Assembly: GCA_004352715.1 (NCBI GenBank)
Contig: SCFE01000042.1
Coordinates: forward strand, 1,924,006-1,988,005
Direction: 5' to 3'
Length of the DNA stretch: 64,000 nt
Source of the DNA: Hofstenia miamia
Lineage: Eukaryota; Xenacoelomorpha; Acoela
Both the position numbers and the translations under genes were made by a program. The notes below the pieces were generated by a model, which saw only the letters and a program-made list of their open reading frames with translations, made no database searches and was not told where the DNA came from. Shown one piece after another: positions 33,085 to 45,826 of the stretch. Positions within the stretch are counted from its first letter, which is position 1. Every line of letters begins with the position of its first letter.

Positions 33085-33682
33085 TATAAAATATAATAAC
33101 CTACAATTGGCTATCCAACCATTTTCTTTGGGTTTTTATTATCACATACATCTCAATGATAGAATCAATAGTCGGCTAAACAGAGAAAAACTCCTAATCC
33201 TACCTCTAACATAAATGCAGTTTCATGGCTTGGATCAAGGACCCTCAAATTGCTACTGATGTGTGCCCTTGCCACTACTAATGCATTGACCATTTAGCTT
33301 GACATAATTTAATAATAAGCAAACCTAATTAAATCTAAAGATAAGATTTTTGATGAATTTAGTTCAACAGTTCTCCAAATGATTTCATGCTATTTATAGT
33401 TCCAGATCCAAAAGTACCTGTCAAAATTGAATTTCAAATCTTCTGCCAAGATGGCTGAAAAATAATGGAAGCATTATCACCCCCTTCATTTTGTTAAATT
33501 GTTTTGACAAGTACTACTTGGTAAATGTTGTTTCTTAGTTGCATTGTACAAAATTAATGATGCTAAACTAAAATTGATTTAAATTTACAATTAATACTAT
33601 TTTTATTCATAATTGAATTTGCTGTTAATCTTCTCTGACTAATCTCTTTTTTTTTCAGTGTTAATTGTTGGATTATGCTACA
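33085..33682 (-). repeat. Lineage II LTR fragment, reverse arm of an inverted pair
   Basis: Read from 33682 on the minus strand it starts TGTAGCATAATCCAAC, contains TATAAATA (33391-33398) and continues past the truncation point of the forward arm. The two arms face each other with their 5' ends outward. A true 5' LTR of D should be in plus orientation here, so the region is rearranged. Confidence 0.7.
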
Positions 33683-35102
33683 ATATCACCTAGGAAATAG
33701 ACAAGGTAAAACATGCAATGGAAACACCAACTACTAACAAAGTACGCAGTCAGCTACTACCATCTAGGAGAAACCTAACCTGAAGCAGATTCAGAAACCA
33801 AGAATCATACTCAGATGCAAGCCAGTACTAATGATAATTAAAAATGACAAGTACAAGAGGGAAGAAAGGAAGCACCAAGAAAGGCACAAGCATAACAACC
33901 ACTACCCCAAGAAGATCACTTTCAGAAATGGACGCACCCCCACAGAATTAGAGACCCTACACATGTCCCCAGAGGCAAGTTCAACAGAAATTCTAAATAT
34001 TCTCAAACAGAACAATGAAACAGAATCAATATTGAGAAGCAAGATACAATTGTTAACGGAAAAAGTTGCAGAACTAGAACAACATAGCAAAAATTCACTA
34101 ATTGAGCTCAAGATAGAGATTGATACCTGTTTGGAAAAGTCAGAGGAAAGATTTCTAGAATGACATCAAGATACTAATAAACCAATTGGCAGAATCAAAC
34201 AAACATTTTCAGGAACTAAAAAAATTTGGGAGAAAACATGCTGGCAACTAGAAAACAAAAACAGACAGCTAATCCAAAATAACAATCTACAACTCCAAGA
34301 GCTAGAATAACTCAAAGACGAACTCAGACTAATGGAAATGGGCAGAGAAGAAGATTGCAAAGCACAAGAATGAGAGTTAGAGGAACTCAGACATAAACTT
34401 AGAATGATCAGAGAGGCCAAGAGGAAAACCAAAAGGGAATATGGACACATGAAGCAACATTCAAACAGATAAAAGAAAGGAACTTACAAGCATCACCAGT
34501 CAATTTCAAAAAACAGTCAAAAGACTTTGACAATGAAGATGAAGAATATGAGAAGAAGAAAATCATTGACGAAATCATTAAAGCTGTAACCAACCAAATT
34601 ACAATAAACAAAAATATAAATGCACAGAAGAAACCAACCTTTAAGAGTTCTATTTTACTGGAGAATATTAAAAACAACATGATACCATGCAAGGCAGCCT
34701 TGCCAAAATGTAATGGAAAGGTAGACAGCTATAATCAAACATTAGTTGAATGGCTTCAAATGTTCGAAATTAGAATGGCTGAGAGGAAGGTGAACCAGCA
34801 AGCAGCAGCTGCGAGATTCCCACTATACCTTACAGGAGCAGCATCCCAACATTATTTACTGCTAGATAATGATACAAAACGAAATTACAAACTATTGATT
34901 GGAGACTTCATAGAGTACTATGAAAATGAAAGCTTCAAAAACTAGTATAGAATCATATTGAACTTGATGAAAATAAGAAAAATGGACAATATATGAAACT
35001 ACATTCAGCAAGTGGAACAACTAGAAACACTTAGCTCCAGATGAAACAAATATTCGAAGTATGACCTCTTCTTGCACATTTCAAAGGAATGCCCAAGAAG
35101 AT
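33683..35102 (+). pseudogene. gag of element D, N-terminal and capsid part
   Basis: An ATG at 33718 resembles the gag start of C. 33831-34163 encodes a Lys/Glu-rich coiled coil (ILRSKIQLLTEKVAELEQ), which continues through several stops to about 34450. The capsid core is readable at 34679-34945 (ALPKCNGKVDSYNQTLVEW, FPLYLTGAASQHYLLLD). A YIQQVEQLETLSSR region follows near 34995-35040. It is interrupted at 35103 by the MITE-like insertion. Confidence 0.7.
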
Positions 35103-35386
35103 CCCAGAAAACAACCACTATTGGTCCAACAATGGCTCACTGTTGGCACTCCTGGCCAACAATGGCCACTCATTTGTCATTCATTTGCCAACCATAACCA
35201 ACAAAACAAAAAGTTGTAAGAATCTTAAAATTCCACAATTTTAAAAACAAATTATTATATTATGGTATATAACATAAGAATTACATTAAAGTTTGATTTC
35301 AATTTTCAAAAAGTATTATTTATCAGTTTCTCATAGCCATTAATGGCCCATTAATGGTATTGCTAGATCAATCTGCCATCTAGCAA

Positions 35387-36704
35387 ACAAATATGAATTA
35401 AATAATTTACAATTATGACTGATCAAATTTAATTTTCATAAGAAATGAATTTACTTAACCTTTTGTATTTGATAGCACAATTTACTATGCCAGCTCTTGT
35501 TTTTATGAGCACTTTATAATAAATTCAATTGTTTGTAGCAAGGTGTTCCCCAAGAAACATTGCATTATTGATATTTCTAAAAGTGGCAGGCCCAATTCTT
35601 ATCAGAGTTATATAGGCCTAGGCAGTTTTTTCACCCTCTTAGCATAATACCACATTCACCCATGAATAAATGATAAATAAACCAAAAAGACAGACGGAGT
35701 TAATAAGAATAAATAAAATACTACTTTTTTGCACTTTATGTCAAACAAAAAGACTGTTGAACAATATATCAATCAGATCGTATGAAATGAGTTGAAATTA
35801 GCCTGCTCAAAGAGGGGCAGGTGCAAGGCCCTCCAAAGTACGCCCCTGGCCATAACTCAATCAAATTATACCAAGTTGTGAATTACAAATCATAATATTA
35901 CATTGGCCATAATCAGTAAACTGCTGGTGGGAAACATGCAATATTTGTGACCATTGACGCCATCAGTGGCCCATTGGTGGACAATTAGCTGCATCAGTAG
36001 CAACCTAAGTAATCAATAATCAATGAGCAGATATGTGCAAATAAAAGTCACTTCATTATTTTGATTCCTGGTTTTTTTTTATTATAATAAAAGGAAATGC
36101 TAAAAGATAATTTGAAATTTTTAATTTGTAAAAATTATGATATACTGGCTAAACGTATTTTAAAAATAATTTATTCATAAACATTTGGACACTTTAAAAT
36201 TAAGAGTTATATAAAAAAGCTACACATGAGCAGAAGAGATTTTTCAAGACTAAAGATAATATTATTTCAAAATTGTACCTAATTTTAAAATTAAAAATTT
36301 TTTTTAAATTTGACAGATTTTTATGCTTATTGTTATCATTTATAAACAAAATATTCTTTCACATTTCCAACAAATGTTACTACTAAACATGCTTGACAGG
36401 ATCTTAAAGCTATCCTTCTGTCCTTTGTTGGGCTTGTGTTTGTTTAAACAGCAATGTTTGAACTGCATAACAATATAAAATTGTTGTTCTACATATAAAA
36501 GTCAATGCTATAGTATCAAAAACCTACTGTTTGCCATCAATGACACATTAATGGTCCATTATTGGCTCACCAATGGCCCAATAATGGATGACGGTTGGCA
36601 AACACTGTTGGGCCAACAATGAGCCAGCGGTCATTTACCACCAATGGCCAATAATGGCACCAACAATGGCACATTCATGGACCAATAATGCAATGTTTCC
36701 TGGG
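35387..36704. repeat. First copy of a 1.3-kb duplication (second copy 37271-38598)
   Basis: Both copies share the whole interval from ACAAATATGA to the CCTGGG end with about 95 percent or higher identity by eye. The second copy starts one base after a single N at 37270. The first copy is followed by 565 bases (36705-37269) not found in the second. A scaffold chimera or two haplotypes is the simplest reading. Confidence 0.7.
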
Positions 36705-37269
36705 AAGATGTTAGCTTAAAACCCTCTTGAAATATACCCTGCGATGCTTCTATAAAAATATAATAACACAATGTTAAAATATGTTTTTCGATGAATTTCA
36801 CAAATCTTGATATTAATTTATAGAATTCATCAGATTTTAAGTTCTTGTAAATATCCAAATGGCAAAGACTTTAAATTGCTATCCTGATTTCTCCGGATAC
36901 CAATCGAAAAATGAAAAAATAGATTCAATGAAATTCATAATTATGATTACATATTTGTGTTAAAAAGACAATAATTTTATGTATGCTGCTTAATGCACTC
37001 AAACCACATAGATTAAATAACAATATAATATATTGGGGTGCAAAAATGCACCCAAAACCGCTACAACATATATTTTTAATTCCGTCACCAACCGTTAAAT
37101 TTAAATTTGAATGTAAATAATCCGCTAGAGTGTTTTGCATGGATTCCATAATTATAGAAGGTCAACTATAGTAGCTATTAGTTAATCAGATTTGCTTCTT
37201 ATGTGTAAAACTATGATTTCCCACATAATATTGATGCTATTACAAGCAAATCGGCAAATTTGCATCGGC
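36705..37269. other. Unassigned AT-rich sequence between the two MITE-like copies
   Basis: 565 bases without a recognisable coding or repeat match in the window. Short ORFs on the minus strand (36631-36858, 36925-37149) have no visible domain. Confidence 0.4.
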
Positions 37270-37270
37270 N

Positions 37271-38598
37271 ACAAATATGATTAAAATAATTTACAATTAT
37301 GACTGATCAAATTTAATTTTCATAAAAATGAATTTACTTTAACCTTTTGTATTTGATAGCACAATTTACTATGCCAGCTCTTGTTTTTATGAGCACTTTA
37401 TAATAAATTCAATTGTTTGTAGCAAGGTGTTCCCCAAGAAACATTCCATTATTGGTATTTCTAAAAGCGGGAGGCCCAATTCTTATCAGAGTTATATAGG
37501 CCTAGGAAGTTTTTTCACCCTCTTAGCATAATACCCCATTCCCCCTTGAATAAATGAAAAAAAACCAAAAAGACAGACGGAGTTAATAAGAATAAATAAA
37601 ATACTACTTTTTGCACTTTATGTCAAACAAAAAGACTGTTGAACAATATATCAATTAGATTGTATGAGAATGAGTTGAAATTAGCCTGCTCAAAGAGGGG
37701 CAGGTGCAAGGCCCTCCAAAGTACGCCCCTGGCCATAACTCAATCAAATTATACCAAGTTGTGAATTACAAATCATAATATTACATTGGCCATAATCAGT
37801 AAACTGCTGGTGGGAAACATGCAATATTTGTGACCATTGACGCCATCAGTGGCCCATTGGTGGACAATTAGCTGCATCAGTAGCAACCTAAGTAATCAAT
37901 AATCAATGAGCAGATATGTGTGAATAAAAGTCACTTCATTATTTTGATTCCTGGTTTTTTTTTATTATAATAAAAGGAAATGCTAAAAGATAATTTGAAA
38001 TTTTTAATTTGTAAAAATTATGATATACTGGCTAAACATATTTTAAAAATAATTTATTCATAAACATTTGGACACTTTAAAATTAAGAGTTATATAAAAA
38101 AGCTACACATGAGCAGAAGAGATTTTTCAACACTAAAGATAATATTATTTCAAAGTTGTACCTAATTTTAAAATTAAAAATTTTTTTTAAATTTGACAGA
38201 TTTTTATGCTTATTGTTATCATTTATAAACAAAATATTCTTTCACATTTCCAACAAATGTTACTACTAAACATGCTTGACAGGATCTTAAAGCTATCCTT
38301 CTGTCCTTTGTTGGGCTTGTGTTTGTTTAAACAGCAATGTTTGAACTGCATAACAATATAAAATTGTTGTTCTACATATAAAAGTCAATGCTATAGTATC
38401 AAAAACCTACTGTTTGCCATCAATGACACATTAATGGTCCATTATTGGCTCATCAATGACCAATTATTGGCCCAATAATGGATGACAGTTGGCAAACTTT
38501 GTTGGGCCAACAATGGGAAAGTGGTCATTTACCACTAATGGCCAATAATGGCACCAACAATGGCCCATTAATTTACCAATAATGGAATATTTCCTGGG
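37271..38598. repeat. Second copy of the 1.3-kb duplication
   Basis: Matches 35387-36704 and carries the right terminus (TTTCCTGGG) that abuts gag of D. Confidence 0.7.
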
Positions 38599-39000
38599 AT
38601 CAGAACCCAATTTGAAATCAAATGTGTTGTTGACAACAAACTAGAAAAGATGATAAGAAAGGTGGTGGATATCCAGGCAAAAATTCAAAACAAAGCCCAC
38701 ATCTACAAAAAAGCAGTATGGCACAAAGAAAAACCAACAGAATGGCGGAATAATTACAAGTCACAAACAGTATATACCAAACCCTACAATGAAAATAAAA
38801 TGGAAAAATTTATTAAAATAAAAGGGAAAGAGGGAAAGGTGAAAAAAGTAAGAGAAAGGGACATAAAGTGCTACAGCTGTGCAAAAAGCAGATCAATATA
38901 ATGAGAGAAGAGAAGGCATACTACAAAGATGAAGATGTGATTGAATCTGAATTGGAATTGGTTGAAGACACATAAACTGAGGATGAATAGAAAACTAGCT
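38599..39000 (+). pseudogene. gag of element D, nucleocapsid remnant
   Basis: Gag resumes as TQFEIKCVVDN and KMIRKVVDIQ, matching the C-terminal capsid of E2. The basic segment KIKGKEGKVKKVRERDIKCYSC follows, but the zinc knuckle is cut after its second Cys (CYSCAKS), so the CCHC array is lost. The acidic tail EDEDV-like segment contains stops. The frameshift heptamer seen in E2 is missing. Confidence 0.65.
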
Positions 39001-42000
39001 TGAGTGCTGACTCCAAGAAACCAAGCCCAGGTTAATGATTATGACGAACATGGACAACATCAACACTATAATGATAACAATAAATGGAGTGATGACAAAG
39101 GCAACAATCAATACAGGAGCTGTGATATCTATTATAACTGATGAATGTGCAACAAAACTGGGTTTAAGCAAGAAGACCTTGAATGATCAAACAAGGCAAA
39201 TCAATGCATCTGGAAAATTCATAGATATGACATGAAAGTTAAACACAGTACAAATTGAATAGTGAACACTACCTCTGAACAATTGTTAGTAGTGATAGAC
39301 ACTCACAACAATTTATTACCATACAAAGTGATAATAAATTACTCAAATAGAACAATCAAGGTAAAGGAGGAGGAAATCAAAATCAAATAACAAGAAGGTA
39401 AGCTGTCAACAATAACATTTGAACTAGAAGAAGACATAAAGTTGCAACCATATCAATGGAGGATGCACACAATCCAAACAGGAGAGAAGATTACATTGGA
39501 CATAATGATCTACAACAACAAAGGAATTAACTCTAAAAGAGTCTCAATGTCTTCAAGTATGTGCGCCATAAAAAACAGAACAGCATGAATCACAACTTTA
39601 ACATTAAGAAAACCAATGTGAGAATACTCAGAAAATATGTCAAGTCTAGCATCGAATCAATTTGGAAGGCAATGGAAGACATTGATGAGCAGAGTAGTTT
39701 GTATGGTCAATTCAAGGACTTACAAATGAAAACAGTAGGTACTCAACACAGCCAATTCAAGTGTGAGTGGAAAAAAACCATTGATGTAGTGAGTACTCAC
39801 AACAGCCTATTCAAGGGCATAAGGACAAAAGTGAATGGAGAAGATGAGTACAAGACACCACAGTTACTGGAGGAGGAATATCAACACCTGGACAGGAAGC
39901 AATTGCAACAACTCAGAGAAGTGTTAGAGAGACATAAACAAATATTCAATTACAGAGAGGTAAGTGTGGGACAAGTGATAGGTGAGACACACAAGATAGT
40001 TACAATGACAAAAAACTGATAAAACTACCAGTGAGATGAGTGCTAGAGCAGATGAAAGACGAATTTAACAGGATACTGAGTGAACTGATCAACAACAAAA
40101 TAATTCAACCCAGTGAAAGTCCATATGCAGCACCAACAGTTTTCATAAAACAGGGAGAGAAGTACAGATTGTGTATAGATTTTCAGAAACTAAATGAAGT
40201 GATGAAAAAAGAATCTTACCCACTTCCAAGAATAGAAGACATGCTGTACCAAGCAAGTAAGAACAAGTACCTTATGTTGATAGTCTATGTAAAGTGTATT
40301 GGCAGGTGTGGATGGAAGAAGAAGATATCAAAAAACGGTGTTCATTACACCATATGAGTTGTATGAATAGATTTATATGGCGTTTAGATTGTGTAATGTG
40401 CTGGCAACTTTCCAGAGCTATATAACAAAGTTACTAAAGAACAAGAAACATAAAATGGAAGAAGGCATGAATGCATACATAGATGACATCATCATGACAA
40501 GTAACACCATAGAAGAACACCTTGAAAAGCTGGAAAGGACATTTTCAATCTTAGAAAGAGCAGGACTGTGAGTCAAAGGAAACAAATGTGATATACTGAA
40601 AGAGAAGATCATATTCTTGGGACAGGCAATAGAAAAAGGGCGGATATGTATGAAGGATAATGTGAGAGATATGATCTGGAAGATAGAGAAACCAAATAAT
40701 AAAAAAAATATACAGATGATAATGGGTTTCTTCAACTACAATGGAACATTCATGCCTAACATCACTGAAATTGAAGCTAGAATTTAAACGAGAAGACTTG
40801 AACAGCTGCAACAAGAGACTAATTAATGCATCAGGAGAATATATCAATACAAAAGGAATGATAACCTCAGTACAGATGAGAATTGCGAACACAACATTTG
40901 AACAATCTTTAGTGGTGGTGGACACACACAACAAACTGTTGCCATATGAAGTCATCTTAGGTGACAATTTTCTTACAAAAAATGGATGTGTCATTAACTA
41001 TGCCAACAGAACTATAAAGGTAAGAAAGGAAGAAATGGAGATCAAAGAAGAACAAGGGAACAAAAAAACAATCACATTTAAACTGCAGGAAGATATCCAC
41101 CTAAGGCTCACCAATGGAAGATGCACACAATTGAAACCAAGGACACAGTAACAGCCGACATAATGCTATATGATGCTGTCTAGCTTCTGCACAATAAATC
41201 ACGGAAAGGGAAGAATACCAATCCTTAATGCTATGAATCAGAAAGTTAACCTAAAGAGATCTCAAGTAAGAATATATGGAAAGTACATCAAGTCAAACAT
41301 CAGACTCATCTGGAAGGCAATGGAAGAGGATGATGGACATTAATTGAAAGTATCAAAAAAATTTCAACACTTCCTCATTGGTAGAGAGCTTAGGGTATGA
41401 ACAGACAACAGTGAACTAGCTTGGTTGAAGAAGTTTTCTGGAGATAAGTCTGGAATAGTGTCATGATGGATCAAATATTTAAATGATTTCACATTCACAA
41501 TCAAGCATAGGAAAGGCATGTTACATAACAACACAGACTTCTGGACATCAATACCAGAATACCAGAGAGACACAGTAAAAACAGATGGAGAGAAAAAACA
41601 ATTCATATTTTTGCCACACACTGAGAACAAATGACTGCCAGAAATAAACGTGGATAAAAAAGGCCAAGCTGTGCTACCAATACTAATGAGGGAGGAAATA
41701 TCTGTAAAAAAATAGTGGACAAAAGGAGAGACAACATAATCCTCAGTGAAATCATAAAAAAGATAGAAGAGCCTCAGACAATGCTATCAAAATTAACAGC
41801 AGGATACAATGAATGCTACAAATGGAAAATCAACAAGAACGGATTACTATACGTTGAAGCCAACAACAACTGGATTGCGATACCCCACTACTTTAAAAGA
41901 GAGTTGATAAGGAAGATACATGAGAAGGGCCACCTGGGAATCACACAGATGGAGAAAACCTTCAATGCAAGGTTTATAATGACAGCCATGAGGAAAGTTA

Positions 42001-43293
42001 CTGAGGACATTATTAATAAGTGCACGACATGCCTACTTAACAACAACATTTCCCAATGCAAAGGGCGCCACTAGAGAAAATTATTGCAACACAACCAAAT
42101 GAAATAGTCCACATAGACCTGGAAATGTTATCAAAGGACGCAGAAGGCTACCAATATCTACTGGTGATGGTAGACAATTTTACAAAATACGTAAGAATGG
42201 TCCCAAATGAGGAATACCATGGCAGAAACCACAGCAGAACTGGTCCTAAAAGAATGGATACTACAACTCGGGCCAATGGAAACAATTGTAACAGATAAGG
42301 GGCCCCAATTCAAGAGTGGACTTTTTCAAGAGATGGCAAAACTCCTCGAAATTGCAAATGAACAGACAACTGCATAACACCTGCAGGCCAATGGAGCAGT
42401 AGAGCGACTCAATCAAACACTAATCAAGTTAATTAGAGCAGCAACATCAAGAATAGGGGAAGCAGATGGAGAGAAATCATCAAGATGATTAAATACTATT
42501 ACAACACCTTAGTACATGCAATGATGGGAGTCTCACCATTCAAGGCAATGTTTGGAAGAGAAGCAGCGACCCTGGTTTCAATGCAATATACTAACTACAG
42601 TGGAAAGTTGGACAATGAATATGTAAAACAACTGAAGAACCAAATCACAGGAATCCACAAAATGATGTGCCACAACATTAAGAAATCAGCAGTGAGACAG
42701 CAGCTTAATTACAATAAAAAAAATTACAAGTCACACACACAAAGTAGGAGATAAGGTATATGCATTTACACTGATCCACAGACACAAACCAAGTCCTGAA
42801 GTTGAAAATGGTATGGTTTGGCCCTCACATGATAATACAAAAACTACTGAACAATGACTACATGTTAGACAAAAATAGACTATTACATTTCCAAAACCTG
42901 AAGAGAGCAACAGCAGACATCAAAGAGACGAAGATAGATGAGAATGCTGATTTCAAAATATGCCAAATTAACAGCAATGAAATTATATACGATATGTATG
43001 ATTTAGATAACCTTAACAAAGAGGGATTTGATGATGAATACACAGTGGACATTGGAAATGATAACACAAGACAGAGATTGCTGCCCCAAAGGACAGCAAG
43101 AAATAAACCTATATATGACCCTGAAATATGGGATATACATTTACTAACTGAATTTAGGAAACTAGAGGAAAATGACGCACCCAATGATGAAGAAGGAAGT
43201 GTGCAGGAATCAACAATCAGAAAAACTCTCAACCACAAACAGGAGAAGGAAAATTCGCAGAAGTTCTCAAACCAGATGGTGACTCCAGGGTAG
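39001..43293 (+). pseudogene. pol of element D, rearranged
   Basis: Protease: ATINTGAVIS (39095-39124), so the catalytic Asp is Asn, and the ILGDNFL segment is deleted. The PR-RT linker (39690-39850) has three QFKD/QFKC/LFKG units. RT spans 40040-40765 with CIDFQKLNEV and AYIDDIIMTS intact. At about 40770 the sequence jumps back to a second protease half (to 41335) and then into the end of RNase H (FQHFLIGREL), so the N-terminal RNase H is lost. Integrase runs from 41715 to 42754 (KIHEKGHLGI, HIDLEMLSK) with frameshifts. The tail (42802-43293) carries YDPEIWDIHLLTEFR. Confidence 0.75.
40770..41335 (+). repeat. Second, misplaced protease segment in pol of D
   Basis: It encodes INASGEYINTKGMI, VVVDTHNKLLPYEVILGDNF and FKLQEDIHL, the C-terminal two thirds of the protease and the start of the PR-RT linker (SNIRLIWKAMEE matches SSIESIWKAMED at 39630). 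It lies after RT instead of before it and lacks DTG. It is more complete in the flap-to-C-terminal part than the protease at 39035, so it is not a simple local duplicate. Confidence 0.7.
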
Positions 43294-43792
43294 AAGGGAC
43301 GAAAACAAGGAACCAAAAAATAGATGACGTAGAGTGAGAAGGCATCCTAGTAGTCCCCAAGGCCAATTCAAGGGCAAGGAGACCAACAGACAAAAAGCCT
43401 TTCCCACCAGGGATCTGCACCACCAATTCAAAGGCATGCAGAAAACTGGTGCACAGCAGCTCAACTTTCCTTCCGTGAGTCCACAATGCTGATTCAAGGG
43501 CAGTGAGACACTGGGAGTTGCAGGGGAAGGTGTAAGTGGTGGAAGAACTATGGAGATGCAGAAGTGATTCAAAGCTGATGTTATCCCCACAGGAACCACA
43601 ACTGGTCAAGTGCCAATAGGAGTAACTCTGAGCTGATTCAAGGGCGAATCAGTAGAAACTATTAGCACAGATTCACAGCCTTTGGACTGTGAACCAAGCA
43701 CCAGCAAATTACTGTTAAGGATGACCCAGCTACACACCTCCTTGGAAACGACCTCAGAGAGAATCATGCAATCTAGAGAAAGAGAGAAGTGA
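43294..43792 (+). repeat. Pol-ORF3 linker of D with CAAGGGC units
   Basis: No ORF on the plus strand. Units such as CCAATTCAAGGGCAAGGAG (near 43361), CCAATTCAAAGGCATG, GATTCAAGGGCAGTGAG and GATTCAAGGGCGAATC recur, parallel to C at 15196-15600. Confidence 0.6.
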
Positions 43793-44900
43793 ATGTCTAA
43801 AATGGATGGAGAAACTCTACATCCCTACTTTATCAGAACATTGAGAATGTGCTACAATGCATTCACAAAACTATCCCCAGAAACAAAAGCACATATATTG
43901 AAAGTCGCGAAAATCAAAGGAAAAAATCTACTGATTGTGCTCAATGCGAATAATAGACCAAAAGTAAACGTGATCATAAGCTACCCACAAGAGACGAACA
44001 AGACATTGGAGAGACCATATATGTGAGGCACAGTGCTTATTGTATTTGATGAAGATTTCACACTGGAGATGACACAAGCTATAATGGCATATAAAGACAC
44101 AATAGCAGAAATACAGGAAATAAACATGGATGAGGAAAACCTCACAGTCATACACATATTGAAAGAAAAAGAATACACAAAAAACCTGGAAAAGAAGATT
44201 GATGAAACATTAAGAATGGCAAAAGTGCAGAAGATGAGAGTAGTAAAAATCATGACGTCAACAAACAAAGACATCCCTGGACACCTACAAGAAGCATGCA
44301 TGCAAACTGAAAACATCTTCCCTTGGGAGAAAACACCAAAAGGTACAACCATCCCAGAACTAATACGATTTGATCTACAAATTGACTACTGGGCGCAGAC
44401 CTACAAAATAATGGTAGACCTCTATAAACAAACAAAAATGATCAAGCTGATGGCAGACACAGATGGCATAGAAAAGACCAACATGCAATTTATAAAATGT
44501 AGCCTGACACAATGGCAAGAGCCTCTACAACAGATCCAGGAAATATGGAAAAACATGAAACTGCAACAAAAAGTGGAGGAGAGTTGGCCAGAAATAAAAA
44601 TCAAGGTGCCATCACAGAAATTCCAAAAATTGGTAGAGATAGCATTGACAGAGGTGAACAAAGCCTATGAGCTAAATATGAAAAAAGACTTCAAACAGCT
44701 AATATTCAAAGAGAAAATGCACCAGAAATCCACTTCAGAACAACAGCATGGATATTAGCAATATTCACAACAAAGAGGCAGAACTAAAACTTCTGATCTC
44801 ACAGCACATCTGAAACAAGCTAGCAAAAGTGAAAAAATTTGAAATAGTGATAGCTCCAATCAACATGCAAACAAAAAACTGGTTATTAAAAGGTCACATT
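43793..44900 (+). pseudogene. ORF3 of element D
   Basis: Starts MSKMDGETLHPYFIRTLRM, with ATG at 43793. A TGA at 44024 breaks the frame; 44033-44758 then continues with FDEDFTLEMTQAI, LTVIHILKEKEYTKNLEKK, VDLYKQTKMIKLMAD and KDFKQLIFKEK. A frameshift near 44715 follows. The C-terminal part (APINMQTKNWLLKG, 44850-44892) runs on in frame into ORF4, so in this lineage ORF3 and ORF4 may be one protein. Function unknown. Confidence 0.7.
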
Positions 44901-45764
44901 GGAAGGCTGACGTCACCAAACAGATCAGAAAAGCCAGTACAGATGATGGAAAAAATACTCAGCCAAATGATAATGAATGAGAGCCCAATGGGAAAAATGT
45001 CAATAATAGATATAGCTAACAAGTCGGGCATATGTCCAAGAAAAATCACAATATTTGATGGACCAATGAAGAAATATCTGAAACACGAATGAGGCAAATG
45101 GAAAACCAAATGTGGATAACAACACAGTAGTACACATGAATGTGCAGAAAATCCTCAAACATGAAATGGAAAGATACAAACAAGACAGCCCACAATGCAC
45201 ATTCACAAAAATTATACAAAGTGTGGAAATGATGAAACAAGGAGGAATAACAGAACCAGTGGAGGTCTGTGAGATGGTCACAAAGACACAAGCAGAGATG
45301 ATGGAAGTGGAGAAGTTGTTAACATCCTCACAACTACTGTTGTCTCCCAAAACTCAGCAGAAAATCAACAGGTTAAACATAGAAAAGTGGGGAGAAATAA
45401 GCCCAGTGAGAACAATAGAATGGATTGACACAGATGATGAACAGTTCTTAGTTGAAATAAAAGTCACTAGAGAAACCAGAGATATCAAAGAAAGGAACTT
45501 CCAAAATATTAGAGAACAACAAATGGTGGCAACAATGAAGCTGATGTTCATGGAAGCATTTACGCAAACAGAACTGGAAGAATTGTTAAAGCCATACAAC
45601 CAGTTAGCACTAGATGTCAAATGTATAACAGCAAGAATAGACATCAAAGAAGAAATACGATTAAAACTAAGTAGAAGGGGACTCACACAAGCATTCTGGA
45701 ATATCATCCAAGAAGTGAAAATGAATTACCCCGCAACAATAGGCCTAGCAATGGCACCAACTAT
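44901..45764 (+). pseudogene. ORF4 of element D, interrupted by element F
   Basis: Reads MGKMSIIDIANKSGICPRKI, then a frameshift at about 45090, then 45112-45764 with a region equivalent to E1 and F up to NYPATIGLAMAPT. The ExoI-like motif is LALDVKCIT: D (45612-45614) is kept but Glu is Lys (45618-45620), so this copy would be inactive. The frame is cut by the LTR of F at 45765; the remainder should lie beyond the 3' LTR of F, inside the gap at 58038. Confidence 0.75.
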
Positions 45765-45826
45765 TGTAGAGTCGCTCAGGGATTTAGTTGCCTTTTATAT
45801 CTTTTTAATTTACATTCATTGTATTA

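Larger units (their letters stand above)
35103..38598. mobile_element. MITE-like non-autonomous DNA element block in the gag of D
   Basis: It begins CCCAGAAAAC and ends TTTCCTGGG, inverted ends sharing CCCAG and, after a few mismatches, CCATTATTGG-type sequence. Gag of D resumes exactly after it. It contains many short palindromic CCAATAATGG/CCATTATTGG and GGCCCATTAATGG words near its ends and no transposase. Inner ends CCCAAGAAACATTGCATTATTG (35549) and CAATAATGCAATGTTTCCTGGG (36704) are almost perfect inverts. Only AT is shared directly outside the termini, so the superfamily is unresolved. An internal duplication makes the true length uncertain (about 1.6 kb or less per copy). Confidence 0.6.

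Noticed and set aside
35103-38598. piggyBac or Kolobok origin because of CCC/GGG termini
   Set aside because: The flanks are AT-containing but not TTAA at either end, and no transposase is present.
41364-41630. Minus-strand 88-codon ORF and the similar 13220-13666
   Set aside because: Antisense of the RNase H/integrase junction in D and C; shared only because the sense strands are homologous.
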